Origin: Saccharothrix espanaensis DSM 44229
Lineage (GTDB): Bacteria; Actinomycetota; Actinomycetes; Mycobacteriales; Pseudonocardiaceae
Assembly: GCF_000328705.1 (NCBI RefSeq)
Contig: NC_019673.1
Span: forward strand, 2,914,001 to 2,978,000
DNA length: 64,000 bases
Direction of reading: 5' to 3'
Positions 31,588 through 40,545 of the stretch are shown piece after piece; the first letter of the stretch is position 1; every line of letters begins with the position of its first letter. The translations under genes and the position numbers were made by a program. The notes below the pieces were generated by a model. It was given only the letters and a program-made list of their open reading frames with translations. It ran no database searches and was not told where the DNA came from.

Positions 31588-31890
31588 ATGACTCGACGTC
31601 TCACCGCCCGGATCACCGTTCTGGCCACCACCGCGGCACTCGCCCTGGCGATCGCCGCCGCGCCGGCGTCGGCCGCCGAGGGCGTGCTCCTGCTGTCCGG
31701 TCGCGCCATCGAAGACCCGCGCGGCTGCTACGACGTGTACGGCTACGAGGAGATCCGGAACCTGACCGACGAGAACGTCCTCGTCTTCGACGACCGCGAC
31801 TGCGAAGGCCGGCTGGTGCAGATCATCGGGCCGGACGGTGTGGGCGACGACCTCGTCCGCGACCGTGGCCGCAGCGTCTTCGTCGCCTGA
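31588..31890 (+). CDS. small secreted protein, paralogue of the one at 52291-52584
   Basis: A 100-residue protein with a clear Sec signal peptide (basic MTRRLTAR, hydrophobic core, cleavage near ASA-AEG, residue 30). The mature ~70 residues contain two cysteines (GCYDVYGY and DRDCEGRLVQIIGPDG). The pattern GCY - NLTD - V.VF.D..C.G - GP matches the mature part of the protein at 52291-52584, so the two are paralogues. The compact disulfide-linked fold may be protease-inhibitor or crystallin-like, but that is a guess. Confidence 0.75.
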   Translation: MTRRLTARITVLATTAALALAIAAAPASAAEGVLLLSGRAIEDPRGCYDVYGYEEIRNLTDENVLVFDDRDCEGRLVQIIGPDGVGDDLVRDRGRSVFVA

Positions 31891-31895
31891 CCACG

Positions 31896-31935
31896 ACGGG
31901 CGGCGGCACGGTCCACCGACCGGACCGCCGCCCGT
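31896..31935. terminator. terminator between convergent genes
   Basis: ACGGGCGGCGG (31896-31906) is perfectly complementary to CCGCCGCCCGT (31925-31935). It separates the secreted protein gene from the convergent amidohydrolase. Confidence 0.7.
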
Positions 31936-31942
31936 TCGGGTG

Positions 31943-33415
31943 CTACGCGGGCTCGCCGCGCAGCGGACGGCCAGGGAGGGCGTCGACCTGCACGTCCCCG
32001 TCGCGCACCACGAAGGTGCCGGCCACCAGCAGGTGCCGGACGCCCACCGACGGCCGGACGGGGTCGAGGTAGGTGGCGGTGTCGGTGATCCGCTCCGGGT
32101 CGAGCACGACGATGTCGGCGTCCGCGCCCACCCCGAGGTGGCCCTTGGCCACCGCGCCGGGCGCGATCGGGTCGAGCACCCGGGCGGGCAGCCAGGAGCA
32201 CCGCCGGAACGCCTCCAGCCACGACCACGTGCCGGTCTCGCGGACCATCAGGCGCAGCGACTTGGCGAACGTGCCCGCCGTGCGCGGGTGGGTGCGGCCC
32301 TTCGGCGGCAACGGCCACTCGCGGCGTTCGTGGGTGCCGTCCGGCCACAGGACCGGCATGGCGTCGCTGGCCACGATCGAGTCCGGGAAGGCCAGCGCGC
32401 GGTGCAGCATCGCCGCGTCGGCCGGGTTCTCCTCGTCGACGAAGGACACCACGCACAGCGCGCCGGGATCGGTCTCCCGCAACTGCCTCAGCCGGCCCAC
32501 GTCGGCGACCCGCTCACCGGTCTCGACCATCATGATGTCGCCCGGCGTGATGTCCCACGCCGCCAGCCGTTCGGGCGCGAGGAAGAACGCGCCGATGCCG
32601 GTGCTGCCCGCGCCGTACGGGTAGGCCTCCACGGTCACCCGCGACCCCTCCGCGCGGGTCTTCTCCAGCAGGCCCAGCACCCGGTCGACGTGCCGCCGGG
32701 ACGTGCTGTTGACGTGGCAGTGGTGCATCGACGCGCCGGTCTCGACGGCGGCCCGGACCACCTCGAACGACCCGTCCACCGGGGTGTCCGGGTTCGACTC
32801 GACCAGTTCGCGCACGTGGGTGTAGATCGGCGCGTTGGCCCGCGCCGCCATCGCGGCCACCGCCAGGTACTCGGCCGGGTCGGTGTCGGGCGCGTAGCCG
32901 AGCAGCACGCCGACGCCGAGCGCGCCCGCGCCGATCTCGCGCTCCAGCACCGCCACCCACGCCGCCAGCTCCGCCGGGCTGGAGGACCGCTGCCAGCGGG
33001 GGTCGCCGAGCAGGTGCAGGCCGCTGCGGAAGTCGGCGTCGGGCTCCAGCCCCATCAGCACCTGCGCGCGGGCCGCGCCCCACGACGCGGAGAAGCCGTA
33101 GTTGAGCGGCCGGCCCTCCCAGGCGGCCCGCGCGTAGGCGCGGCCGATCGGGGTCAGGCCCGCCTCCAAGTCCAGCGCGGTGGTCACGCCGTCCAGTCCT
33201 TGGAGGCGGTGGCCCGCGATGCTGTGCACGTGGCTGTGCAGGTCGACGAACCCGGGCCCGACGACCAGCCCGGTGACGTCCACGACCGGCACGCCGCCGG
33301 GGGCGGGCAGCGACGGCCCGACCGCGGCCACCTTCCCGTCCCGCACCAGCACGTCCGCGACCCGGTCGACACCTGTGCCGGGATCGAGCACCCGGCCGCC
33401 ACGCAGCAGCACCAT
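31943..33415 (-). CDS. N-acyl-D-amino-acid deacylase-like amidohydrolase
   Basis: A 490-residue metal-dependent hydrolase of the D-aminoacylase/dihydroorotase superfamily. It has GLVVGPGFVDLHSHVHS (metal His pair), a conserved TTALDLEAG bridge region, HVRE and MHHCHVNSTSRR (further metal His residues), DAMPVLWPDG (catalytic Asp) and a C-terminal beta-sandwich return (LGVGADADIVVLDPERI). The start is ATG 33415. It stands alone on the minus strand, divergent from a broken serine hydrolase and a dipeptide ABC operon, so N-acyl-D-amino acids or D-dipeptides are plausible substrates. Exact specificity is unproved. Confidence 0.82.
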   Translation of the reverse strand: MVLLRGGRVLDPGTGVDRVADVLVRDGKVAAVGPSLPAPGGVPVVDVTGLVVGPGFVDLHSHVHSIAGHRLQGLDGVTTALDLEAGLTPIGRAYARAAWEGRPLNYGFSASWGAARAQVLMGLEPDADFRSGLHLLGDPRWQRSSSPAELAAWVAVLEREIGAGALGVGVLLGYAPDTDPAEYLAVAAMAARANAPIYTHVRELVESNPDTPVDGSFEVVRAAVETGASMHHCHVNSTSRRHVDRVLGLLEKTRAEGSRVTVEAYPYGAGSTGIGAFFLAPERLAAWDITPGDIMMVETGERVADVGRLRQLRETDPGALCVVSFVDEENPADAAMLHRALAFPDSIVASDAMPVLWPDGTHERREWPLPPKGRTHPRTAGTFAKSLRLMVRETGTWSWLEAFRRCSWLPARVLDPIAPGAVAKGHLGVGADADIVVLDPERITDTATYLDPVRPSVGVRHLLVAGTFVVRDGDVQVDALPGRPLRGEPA

Positions 33416-33560
33416 GCCGCCAGTCCACCACGCGGCGGTCCGCCGGCACGTCGTCGCGACCGACAAGCCGGCGAGGTCGGGTTGGTGCGTTCCCCCGATG
33501 ACCCGGCTCGCCGGGGAGCGGGACGCTCGACCAAAGATCCGCGCACGAGAGGAACCCCGC

Positions 33561-34043
33561 ATGGCGGACGCCACCGTGCTCGCCGGTGCCGACTGGCAGG
33601 CCCGGCTCGACGACCTCGCCGCACGCCACCGGGTGCCCGGCTTCCAGGTGGGCCTGCTGACCCCGGAGGGCGGGGTGCGGGTGCCGGCGGCGGGCCTCGC
33701 CGACCCCGACCACGGCCCGGAGATCACCGTCCGGCACCTGCTCACCCACACCAGCGGCATCGACGGCGACCTGCTCCGGTTCGCCGCGCACCTGCGCGAC
33801 GACGTCGGGCTCACCGGCGAGCGGATCCTGTCCGCCGAGTCGGCCCGGCTGGGGCGGCACGGCGGCCGCGCACCACAACGGCAGCACCAGCGGCCGGCTC
33901 GCCGAACTGGTCTCGTTCCCCGAACCGGGGTGGCGCTGTGCGTGCTCACCGCCCGCAACGGCGCGCGGCGCGAATTCGCCCTGCTCACCCACCTGGGTGT
34001 CGATCACGTGTTCGCCGGTCGGCTGTTCGGGCGCACCGGCTGA
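33561..34043 (+). pseudogene. broken serine hydrolase (beta-lactamase/D-aminopeptidase family) remnant
   Basis: Read end to end this gives 160 residues, but only pieces align with the intact paralogue at 40546-41952. WQARLDDLAARHRVPGFQVG matches its N-terminus and EITVRHLLTHTSGIDGD its middle. LLRFAAHLRDDVGLTGERIL matches a region about 180 residues further on. The blocks carrying the catalytic SxxK and the YxN motif are missing. After RHGGR the true frame shifts by one: HNGSTSGRLAELVSFPEP appears in the neighbouring frame, then VALCVLT returns. Multiple deletions plus two compensating shifts make this a pseudogene. Confidence 0.8.
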
Positions 34044-34085
34044 CGGCGGTGTTGTCCGATCCCACTACCCGGCGGTGGAAGTTCG

Positions 34086-34100
34086 GTCGGATCGTCCGAC
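34086..34100. promoter_or_regulatory. dyad upstream of the ABC importer operon
   Basis: GTCGGA-TCG-TCCGAC is a perfect inverted repeat 35 bp before the first permease gene, with a partial copy (TTGTCCGATCCCA) at 34052-34064. Likely an operator; the regulator is unknown. Confidence 0.4.
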
Positions 34101-34134
34101 GAAGTGATCTGGGTCGCAAACGCAGGATTGCCGC

Positions 34135-35148
34135 ATGTCCACCCCAACACTCGACGTCGACGCCGGGGCCCCACCGGGGGAGCGGGTGCCCGACGCGGTC
34201 CGACACCCGCTGGCGCGCTACCTGGCCCGCCGGCTCGGCCGGCTCGTGGCGTCGGTGGTCGTGCTGGTCACCGCCGCCTACCTGATGGTCCGGCTGCTGC
34301 CCGGCGACCCGGCGCGGCTGTCGCTGGGCGCGGAGGCGACCGCGGAGCAGGTGGCGCGCCGGCGCACGGAGCTGGGGCTGGACGAGTCGATCCTCACCCA
34401 GTACGCGCGGTTCTGGGCCGACCTGTTCCAGGGCGACCTGGGGCTGTCCTACAGCAAGCGGCTGCCGGTCTCGGAGGTCATCGCGCAGCGGATGCCCGCC
34501 ACGCTGGAGCTCTCGCTGCTGGCCATCGTGGTGATCCTGGTGGTGGGGGTGCCGCTGGGGATGTTCGCCGCCGAGGCCGTCCGGGGTGGGCGGAACAAGG
34601 CGTTCGACGCGGTGTTCTCCGCGGTGACCGGGTTCGTGACGGTCGTGCCGGTGTTCGTGGTGGCCGCGGTGCTGATCCTGGTGCTGTCGGTGAACGCCCG
34701 GCTGCTGCCGGTGGCCGGGCAGTCCGGGCCGGACTCGTACGTGCTGCCGGTCGCCGCGCTCGCGTTCGGCGCGGTGTGCGCGCTGGCCCGGATCGTGCGG
34801 GCGGCGACGCTGACCGTGCTGGACACCGACTACGTGCGCACCGCCCGCGCCAAGCGGATGAGCCGGACCCGGCTGTACCTGCGGCACGTGCTGCCCAACC
34901 TGCTCGCGCCCACGCTCACCACGGCCGGCCTGGTGCTCGGCTCGCTGGTGGCGGGCAGCGTGTTCGTGGAGACGGTGTTCGCCTGGCCCGGCATCGGGCA
35001 GGTGGTGGTCGGCTCCATCACCCAGCGGGACTACCCGCTGGTGCAGGGGATCGTGCTGGTCTACGGCGCGCTCATCCTGGTGGTCAACCTCGTGGTGGAC
35101 CTGCTGATCGGGTTGTTCGACCCGCGCTCCCGCATCGCTACGGTCTAG
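34135..35148 (+). CDS. dipeptide/oligopeptide ABC importer permease (DppB type)
   Basis: A 337-residue inner-membrane subunit. The N-terminal helix (LARRLGRLVASVVVLVTAAY), the family motif LPGDPARLSLG, six predicted helices and the EAA-type loop (YVRTARAKRMSRTRLYLRHV) are all visible, ending FDPRSRIATV. It pairs with the permease half of the next gene. First gene of a five- to seven-gene operon dedicated to peptide uptake and hydrolysis. Confidence 0.92.
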   Translation: MSTPTLDVDAGAPPGERVPDAVRHPLARYLARRLGRLVASVVVLVTAAYLMVRLLPGDPARLSLGAEATAEQVARRRTELGLDESILTQYARFWADLFQGDLGLSYSKRLPVSEVIAQRMPATLELSLLAIVVILVVGVPLGMFAAEAVRGGRNKAFDAVFSAVTGFVTVVPVFVVAAVLILVLSVNARLLPVAGQSGPDSYVLPVAALAFGAVCALARIVRAATLTVLDTDYVRTARAKRMSRTRLYLRHVLPNLLAPTLTTAGLVLGSLVAGSVFVETVFAWPGIGQVVVGSITQRDYPLVQGIVLVYGALILVVNLVVDLLIGLFDPRSRIATV

Positions 35149-35158
35149 GGCGGCACGC

Positions 35159-36931
35159 ATGTCCACACTCCCCGGCGCGGCCGTGCGCCGTTCCCGCCCG
35201 GTGCTGCGGCACCTGGCGAGCCCGACCGCAGTCATCGGCGTCGTCGGAACCCTCATCTTCGTCGGCCTGGCGGTGCTGGCCCCCGTGCTGTGGGGTGACG
35301 CCGCGGCGCAGGAGGACCTGGCCGCGATCGGGCGCGGCGCGTCCGCCGAGCACTGGCTGGGCACCGACGCGTCCGGCCGCGACATCCTCCTGCGCACCCT
35401 GGTCGCCACCAGGACGTCGCTGTTCTACGGCCTCCTGGCCACCGTCATCGGCGTCGTGCTGGGTGTGGTCGTCGGCTGCCTGCCCTACGTCCTGCCGGTG
35501 TGGCTCGGGCGGCTCGTGGTGTCCACGGTGAACATGCTGGTGGCGTTCCCGGCGCTGCTGCTCGTGCTGTTCCTGGCGGTGTTCTTCGGCCAGGGCACGG
35601 TCGGCGCGGTGTTCGCGCTCGGCCTGGCCATCGCGCCCACCGTCGCCCGGCTGTGCCAGACCATGGCCGCGAGCGTGGCGGGCATGGAGTACATCAGCGC
35701 GGCCCGGGTGCTCGGCGTGTCCCGCTCCAAGGTGCTGTTCCGGCACGTCATCCCGAACATCGGGGACGTCGTGCTGGTCAACGCGACCGCTGCGGCGGCC
35801 AACAGCCTGACCGCGTTCGCCGGGCTGTCGTTCCTCGGCCTGGGCGTGCAGGCCCCCGACTACGACTGGGGCCGGCTGCTCGCCGAGGGCCTGTCCCGGA
35901 TGTACCTCCAGCCCGCCGCCGCGCTGGGCCCGGCGGCGGCCGTGGTGCTGGCCGGGATCGCGCTGACCATGCTGGGCGACGCGGTCGGCCGGGCGGTGGG
36001 CATCACCCCGGTGCTGTCGCTGCGCCGGCTCGGGTCCCGGCCGACCCGGACGGCCCCGGCCGCCGAGCCGGACCGGTCGGCCGTGCTGTCGGTGCGTGAC
36101 CTGTGGGTGCGGTTCCCGACCGAGGACGGCTGGCGGTCGCCGGTGCGCGGCGTGAGCTTCGACGTGGCGGCCGGCGAGCGGGTCGGCATCGTGGGCGAGT
36201 CCGGGTCCGGCAAGAGCCTCACCGCGCTGTCGGTGGCGCAGCTGGTAGACGGTCCGGGCGTGGTGGACGCCGGGTCGATCCGGTTCGACGGCTTCGAGTA
36301 CGCCGGGCTGACCCGCAAGCAGGTCAAGGCCCGGGGCGACCACCTGGGCACCGCGCTGTCGATGGTCTTCCAGGACCCGATGTCCTCGCTCAACCCGTCA
36401 CTGCGGGTCGGCGCGCAGGTCGCCGAGGTCGCCCTGCTGCACGGCGGGACCGGTGCTGCTCGGGCACGTGAGCGGGCGGTGGCCCGGCTCGCCGAGGTGG
36501 GCATCCCCGACCCGGCGGCCCGCGCCGAGCAGTACCCGTTCCAGTTCTCCGGCGGGATGCGGCAGCGGGCGATGATCGCGATGGGCCTGATGGGCCGCCC
36601 CCGGCTGATCATCGCCGACGAGCCGACCACCGCGCTGGACACCACCGTGCAGCGGGAGGTGCTGCGGCTGCTGGACCGGGTGGCCGCCGAGCACGCCGCC
36701 GCGGTCGTGTTCATCTCGCACGACATCGCGCTGGTGACCGGGTTCTGCGACCGGGTGCTGGTGATGTACCAGGGCGAGGTCGTCGAGGACATCACCACCG
36801 CCGACCTGGTCGCGGGCCGGGCCGCGCACCCCTACAGCCGGGCGTTGATGGCCTCCATCCCGACCCTGACCACCGACAAGTCCGCGCCGCTGCCCACCGT
36901 CGGCGACTTCGTGAAGGGAGCGGGGGAATGA
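35159..36931 (+). CDS. ABC importer permease-ATPase fusion (DppC-DppD type)
   Basis: A 590-residue natural fusion. Residues ~1-290 are a DppC-like permease (HWLGTDASGRDILLRTLVAT, EAA loop EYISAARVLGVSRSK). Residues ~310-590 are a DppD-like ATPase with Walker A GESGSGKSL, signature FSGGMRQRAMIAM, Walker B RLIIADEPTTALD, switch His in FISHDIALV and the oligopeptide-family C-terminal HPYSRALMASIP. Such fusions are known in actinomycetes. The stop overlaps the next start (ATGA). Confidence 0.92.
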   Translation: MSTLPGAAVRRSRPVLRHLASPTAVIGVVGTLIFVGLAVLAPVLWGDAAAQEDLAAIGRGASAEHWLGTDASGRDILLRTLVATRTSLFYGLLATVIGVVLGVVVGCLPYVLPVWLGRLVVSTVNMLVAFPALLLVLFLAVFFGQGTVGAVFALGLAIAPTVARLCQTMAASVAGMEYISAARVLGVSRSKVLFRHVIPNIGDVVLVNATAAAANSLTAFAGLSFLGLGVQAPDYDWGRLLAEGLSRMYLQPAAALGPAAAVVLAGIALTMLGDAVGRAVGITPVLSLRRLGSRPTRTAPAAEPDRSAVLSVRDLWVRFPTEDGWRSPVRGVSFDVAAGERVGIVGESGSGKSLTALSVAQLVDGPGVVDAGSIRFDGFEYAGLTRKQVKARGDHLGTALSMVFQDPMSSLNPSLRVGAQVAEVALLHGGTGAARARERAVARLAEVGIPDPAARAEQYPFQFSGGMRQRAMIAMGLMGRPRLIIADEPTTALDTTVQREVLRLLDRVAAEHAAAVVFISHDIALVTGFCDRVLVMYQGEVVEDITTADLVAGRAAHPYSRALMASIPTLTTDKSAPLPTVGDFVKGAGE

Positions 36932-37710
36932 CCGCCTTCGAGGTTCGCGACCTGGTCGTCGGCTACGGCCGGGGCGCCCGCCGGGTGCGGGCCGTGCGCG
37001 GGGTCGGCTTCGCGGTGCCCGCCGGCACCACGCTCGGGCTGCTCGGCGAGTCCGGCTCGGGCAAGTCGACCATCGCCCGGGTCGCGGTCGGGCTGGAGCA
37101 GGCCACCTCCGGCGACGTGCTGGTGGACGGCGAGTCGGTGCTCGGCCCGGCCGGGCGCCGGGCGCGCTCCCGCGTGCAGATGGTGTTCCAGGACCCCTAC
37201 TCGTCGCTCGACCCCCGGATGACCGTGGGGCGGTCGATCGCCGAGGGCGTCCACGCCGGCCGGCGGCAGCCGAAGGTCGACGGGTCACTGCCCGACGACC
37301 CGGCCGGGCTGCTGGAACTGGTCGGCCTGGACCCGTCGTTCGCCCGCCGGCTGCCGCACCAGCTCTCCGGCGGCCAGCGGCAGCGGGTGGCGCTGGCCCG
37401 CGCCCTGGGTGCCCGGCCGGCCGTGCTGCTGGCCGACGAGATCACCTCCGCGCTGGACGTCTCGGTGCAGGGCACCGTGCTCAACCTGTTCCGGCGCATC
37501 CAGCGGGACCTGGGCCTGTCCTCGGTGTTCATCTCGCACAACCTGGCCGTGGTCCGGTACGTGTGCGACCAGGTCGCCGTGCTCGACCGCGGTGAGCTGG
37601 TCGAGATGGGGCCGGTCGAGAAGGTGCTTTCCGAGCCCGAGCACCCCGCCACCCGGGCCTTGGTCGCCGCGGTGCCGCAGATCGGTGTCCCGCTGTTCAC
37701 CCGCGTCTGA
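36928..37710 (+). CDS. ABC importer ATPase (DppF/OppF type)
   Basis: A 260-residue ATPase with Walker A GESGSGKSTIARV, Q-loop FQDPYSSLDP, signature LSGGQRQRVALARAL, Walker B LLADEITSALDVS and FISHNLAVV. Second nucleotide-binding subunit of the peptide importer. Slightly short, as the extended oligopeptide C-terminus ends at IGVPLFTRV. Translationally coupled to the fusion gene. Confidence 0.92.
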   Translation: MTAFEVRDLVVGYGRGARRVRAVRGVGFAVPAGTTLGLLGESGSGKSTIARVAVGLEQATSGDVLVDGESVLGPAGRRARSRVQMVFQDPYSSLDPRMTVGRSIAEGVHAGRRQPKVDGSLPDDPAGLLELVGLDPSFARRLPHQLSGGQRQRVALARALGARPAVLLADEITSALDVSVQGTVLNLFRRIQRDLGLSSVFISHNLAVVRYVCDQVAVLDRGELVEMGPVEKVLSEPEHPATRALVAAVPQIGVPLFTRV

Positions 37711-37723
37711 GAACGGAAACGCC

Positions 37724-38884
37724 ATGCCCCGCACGTGCGCCATCGACGACCTGTGGGCCGACCGGGTCCCCTCCCACCCCGCGATCTCCGCCGACGGGAC
37801 GCGCGCCGTGTTCGTCCGGGGCAGCCTGGACCGCGATGGCGACCGCGTCGTGCTGGGCGGCGCGTGGTCGCCGGACGGCAAGCGGCTGGCCGTGGTCACG
37901 CTCGGCGCGTACCCGGACCCGACCGCGCCGCTGGTGGTGGACACCGCGTTCCACAAGGCAGACGGGCTGGGCCGGTTCGGCGGCCTGCGGCTGGACCTGG
38001 TGGTGCTGGACGTGGTGGTGCTGGACGTGGCGTTCGGCGAGCTGACCCGGCCGGTGACCGGCCTGCCGGTGATCGACGGCGTCACCTGGTCGCCGGATGG
38101 CACCACGATCGCCTACGTCACCCACCGCGACGACCGGTGGGACACCACCTTCACCGGAGCCGTGGAGACCGTCGAGGTGGCCGCGCCGGAGCTGGACCGC
38201 GGCGTCCACGCGGGCCCCGGCGGGGCGGCGGACCAAGCCGTGCCGCTGCGGTTCACCCCGGACGGCCGCACGCTGTACTTCGCCGTGCGCGACCAGGGGC
38301 TGACCCACCTGCACGCGGTCGACTGGTCCACTCCGGACGCTCCCGCCCGGCGCGTGTTCGGCTCCACCACCGAGAGCCTGAACGGCCTGGCGGTGGCGGG
38401 CACCGGCCGACCGGCCACCATACTGTCCACTGTGGACAGCTTTCCGGAGGTCGTGCTGCTCGACGGCACGCGGGTCGTGCACCGGACCGCGCTGAGCGGC
38501 AACGGCCCGGCGCGGCTGATCCCGTGGGGGTACAGCTACGGCGGCTACGCCACCTGCTACCTCACCTCGCACCACCCGGAGGTGTTCGCGGCGGCGGTCG
38601 CGGGCGGGGTGGTCTCCGACCTGGCCGCGCTGCGGGCCGCGTCACCGATCGCCAAGGTCCGCGAGGTCACCGCGCCGACCCTCCTGCTGCACGCCGCCGA
38701 CGACCAGCGCTGCCCGGTCGGCCAGTCCGAGCAGTGGTTCGTCGGCCCGCGCGAGACCGGCGTGCCGACCCGGCTCGTGCTCTACCCCGGGGCGTCGCAC
38801 CTGTTCGTCCTCCTCGGCCGTCCCTCCCAGCGCGTCGACTACCGGCACCGCCTGCTCGCCCGGCTCGCCCAGCACGTGCGCTGA
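37724..38884 (+). CDS. S9-type prolyl oligopeptidase-like protein with large internal loss
   Basis: A 386-residue protein, whereas S9 acylaminoacyl peptidases are usually 600-690 residues. The N-terminal part has remnants of beta-propeller blades (WSPDGKRLAVVT, TWSPDGTTIAYVT, RFTPDGRTLYFAV). The catalytic Ser (GYSYGGYAT, about 268), Asp (HAADDQRCP, about 323) and His (PGASHLF, about 357) remain. Between SGNGPARLIPW and GYSYGG about 150 residues are missing, including the HGGP oxyanion segment and the first half of the hydrolase core. The frame stays open. Also odd is a local VVLDVVVLDV duplication. Probably inactive or repurposed; membership in the peptide operon suggests an ancestral intracellular peptidase. 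Confidence 0.72.
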   Translation: MPRTCAIDDLWADRVPSHPAISADGTRAVFVRGSLDRDGDRVVLGGAWSPDGKRLAVVTLGAYPDPTAPLVVDTAFHKADGLGRFGGLRLDLVVLDVVVLDVAFGELTRPVTGLPVIDGVTWSPDGTTIAYVTHRDDRWDTTFTGAVETVEVAAPELDRGVHAGPGGAADQAVPLRFTPDGRTLYFAVRDQGLTHLHAVDWSTPDAPARRVFGSTTESLNGLAVAGTGRPATILSTVDSFPEVVLLDGTRVVHRTALSGNGPARLIPWGYSYGGYATCYLTSHHPEVFAAAVAGGVVSDLAALRAASPIAKVREVTAPTLLLHAADDQRCPVGQSEQWFVGPRETGVPTRLVLYPGASHLFVLLGRPSQRVDYRHRLLARLAQHVR

Positions 38885-38942
38885 GCCCCCGCACTCCCCG
38901 GTCGCCGCGAGACCGGCCCAACCCCCGAAGGACATCCTCCGC

Positions 38943-40517
38943 ATGAACACTCGGTCGAAGACAACCGCGGTGGCCGCCACCGCCGCGCTCGCGCTCGCCG
39001 CCTGCTCGTCCGGCACCTCCGCGGGCGGCTCCGGCGAGCCCCTGGTGGACGGGACGCTCAAGCTCGCCCTCCAGGCCGACCCCGGCTCGCTGTTCCCGCA
39101 CACCACCGCCGACAGCTACAGCCGGCAGGTCATCGCGTTCGGCTACGAGAGCCTGGTGACCATCGCCCCGGAGGGCGAGGTCCGGCCGTGGCTGGCCGAG
39201 AAGTGGGAGACCTCGACCACCGCGACGACGTTCACCGTCCGCGAGGGCGTCAAGTGCGCCGACGGCAGCCCGCTCACCGCGAAGACCGTCGCCGCGAACT
39301 TCGACTGGCTCGCCGAGCCGAAGAACGGCTCGCCGCTGCTCGGCGTGTTCGTCCCGCCGGGGCTGACCACCACCGTGGACGAGGCCGCGCGGACCGTGAC
39401 GCTCACCGCGTCCGGACCCGCCCCGTTCCTGCTGGAGAGCCTGGGCCAGGCGTTCATCGCCTGCGACGCCGCGCTGAAGGCGCCCACCGACCACGCGGCC
39501 AAGTTCAACGGCACCGGGCCGTACGAGCTGACCGAGGTCAAGGCGGGCAACAGCTACACGCTGACCCGCCGCGAGGACTACGCGTGGGGCCCGATGGGGA
39601 CCACCGCGAAGACGCCGGGCCTGCCCAAGACCGTGGTGGTGACCGTGGTCGGCGACAACACCACCCGGGCCAACCTGCTGCTCTCGCGCGAGACCAACGG
39701 CGCCGGCGTGGAAGGCCCGGAGGCCAAGCGGGTCGCGGGCGCGGATCTGCCCTCGCTGGACTTCAACCTCCCGTCGACCGCGGTGTTCCTCAACCACGCC
39801 GCCACCCGCCCGACCGCCGACCCGGCGGTGCGCAAGGCGCTGGTGCAGGCCACCAACACCAGGGCGGTGGCGGACATCCTCGGTGGCGGTGACGGCGGCG
39901 AGGCGCTGTCGTTCATGGCCGGCGACCCGAAGGTGTGCCAGCCGGGCAAGATCCACGAGGCCGCGCCGAAGTACTCGGTGGACGAGGCCAAGCGCACCCT
40001 CGACGCCGCCGGCTGGACCGCGGCCGGCGACGGCACGCGGACCAAGGACGGCCGCGAGCTGGCGCTCGTCGTCGTGGTGCGCAGCGACGCCCAGCGGGTC
40101 GCCGGCTTCGAGTACCTGGTCAAGGAGTGGCAGAAGATCGGGGTGAAGGCCACCCTGAAGACCACCGACCCGGCGGGCGCGAGCGCCATCCTGTTCGACC
40201 CCGTCGCCGGCGACTGGGACGTCGCCGACTGGGGGCTGGCCGCCCCGTTCCCGAACATGCTGGTCCCGTTCTTCAGCGGCGCGGGCCCGGGGAACTTCTC
40301 CAAGATCGCCAACCCGGCCTACGACGAGAAGGTGGCGGCGGCCTCCGGCAAGCTCGGCGCGCAGGGCTGCGCCGACTGGGTGGCCGCCGAGACCGCGCTG
40401 GTCGCCGCCGCCGACATCCTGCCGATCGGCTGGACCCAGGTCTCCTACTTCTACCAGGGCTTCAAGTCCGACCGCTCGCTCCAGATCGAGCCGTGGTCGC
40501 TGCGCCAGTCGTCCTGA
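38943..40517 (+). CDS. peptide ABC importer substrate-binding lipoprotein (SBP family 5)
   Basis: A 524-residue lipoprotein: signal peptide with lipobox LALAACSSG (lipidated Cys21), then the family 5 fold (GTLKLALQADPGSLFPHTTA, SYSRQVIAFGYESLVT, GEVRPWLAEKWETS, FNGTGPYELTE). It binds peptides or related solutes outside the membrane and delivers them to the permeases encoded upstream. GAAGGA precedes ATG 38943. It lies between the truncated peptidase and the intact serine hydrolase, so it belongs to the same uptake-and-hydrolysis operon. Confidence 0.92.
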   Translation: MNTRSKTTAVAATAALALAACSSGTSAGGSGEPLVDGTLKLALQADPGSLFPHTTADSYSRQVIAFGYESLVTIAPEGEVRPWLAEKWETSTTATTFTVREGVKCADGSPLTAKTVAANFDWLAEPKNGSPLLGVFVPPGLTTTVDEAARTVTLTASGPAPFLLESLGQAFIACDAALKAPTDHAAKFNGTGPYELTEVKAGNSYTLTRREDYAWGPMGTTAKTPGLPKTVVVTVVGDNTTRANLLLSRETNGAGVEGPEAKRVAGADLPSLDFNLPSTAVFLNHAATRPTADPAVRKALVQATNTRAVADILGGGDGGEALSFMAGDPKVCQPGKIHEAAPKYSVDEAKRTLDAAGWTAAGDGTRTKDGRELALVVVVRSDAQRVAGFEYLVKEWQKIGVKATLKTTDPAGASAILFDPVAGDWDVADWGLAAPFPNMLVPFFSGAGPGNFSKIANPAYDEKVAAASGKLGAQGCADWVAAETALVAAADILPIGWTQVSYFYQGFKSDRSLQIEPWSLRQSS

Positions 40518-40545
40518 CCACCGACGTCGAACCCGAGAGGACACC

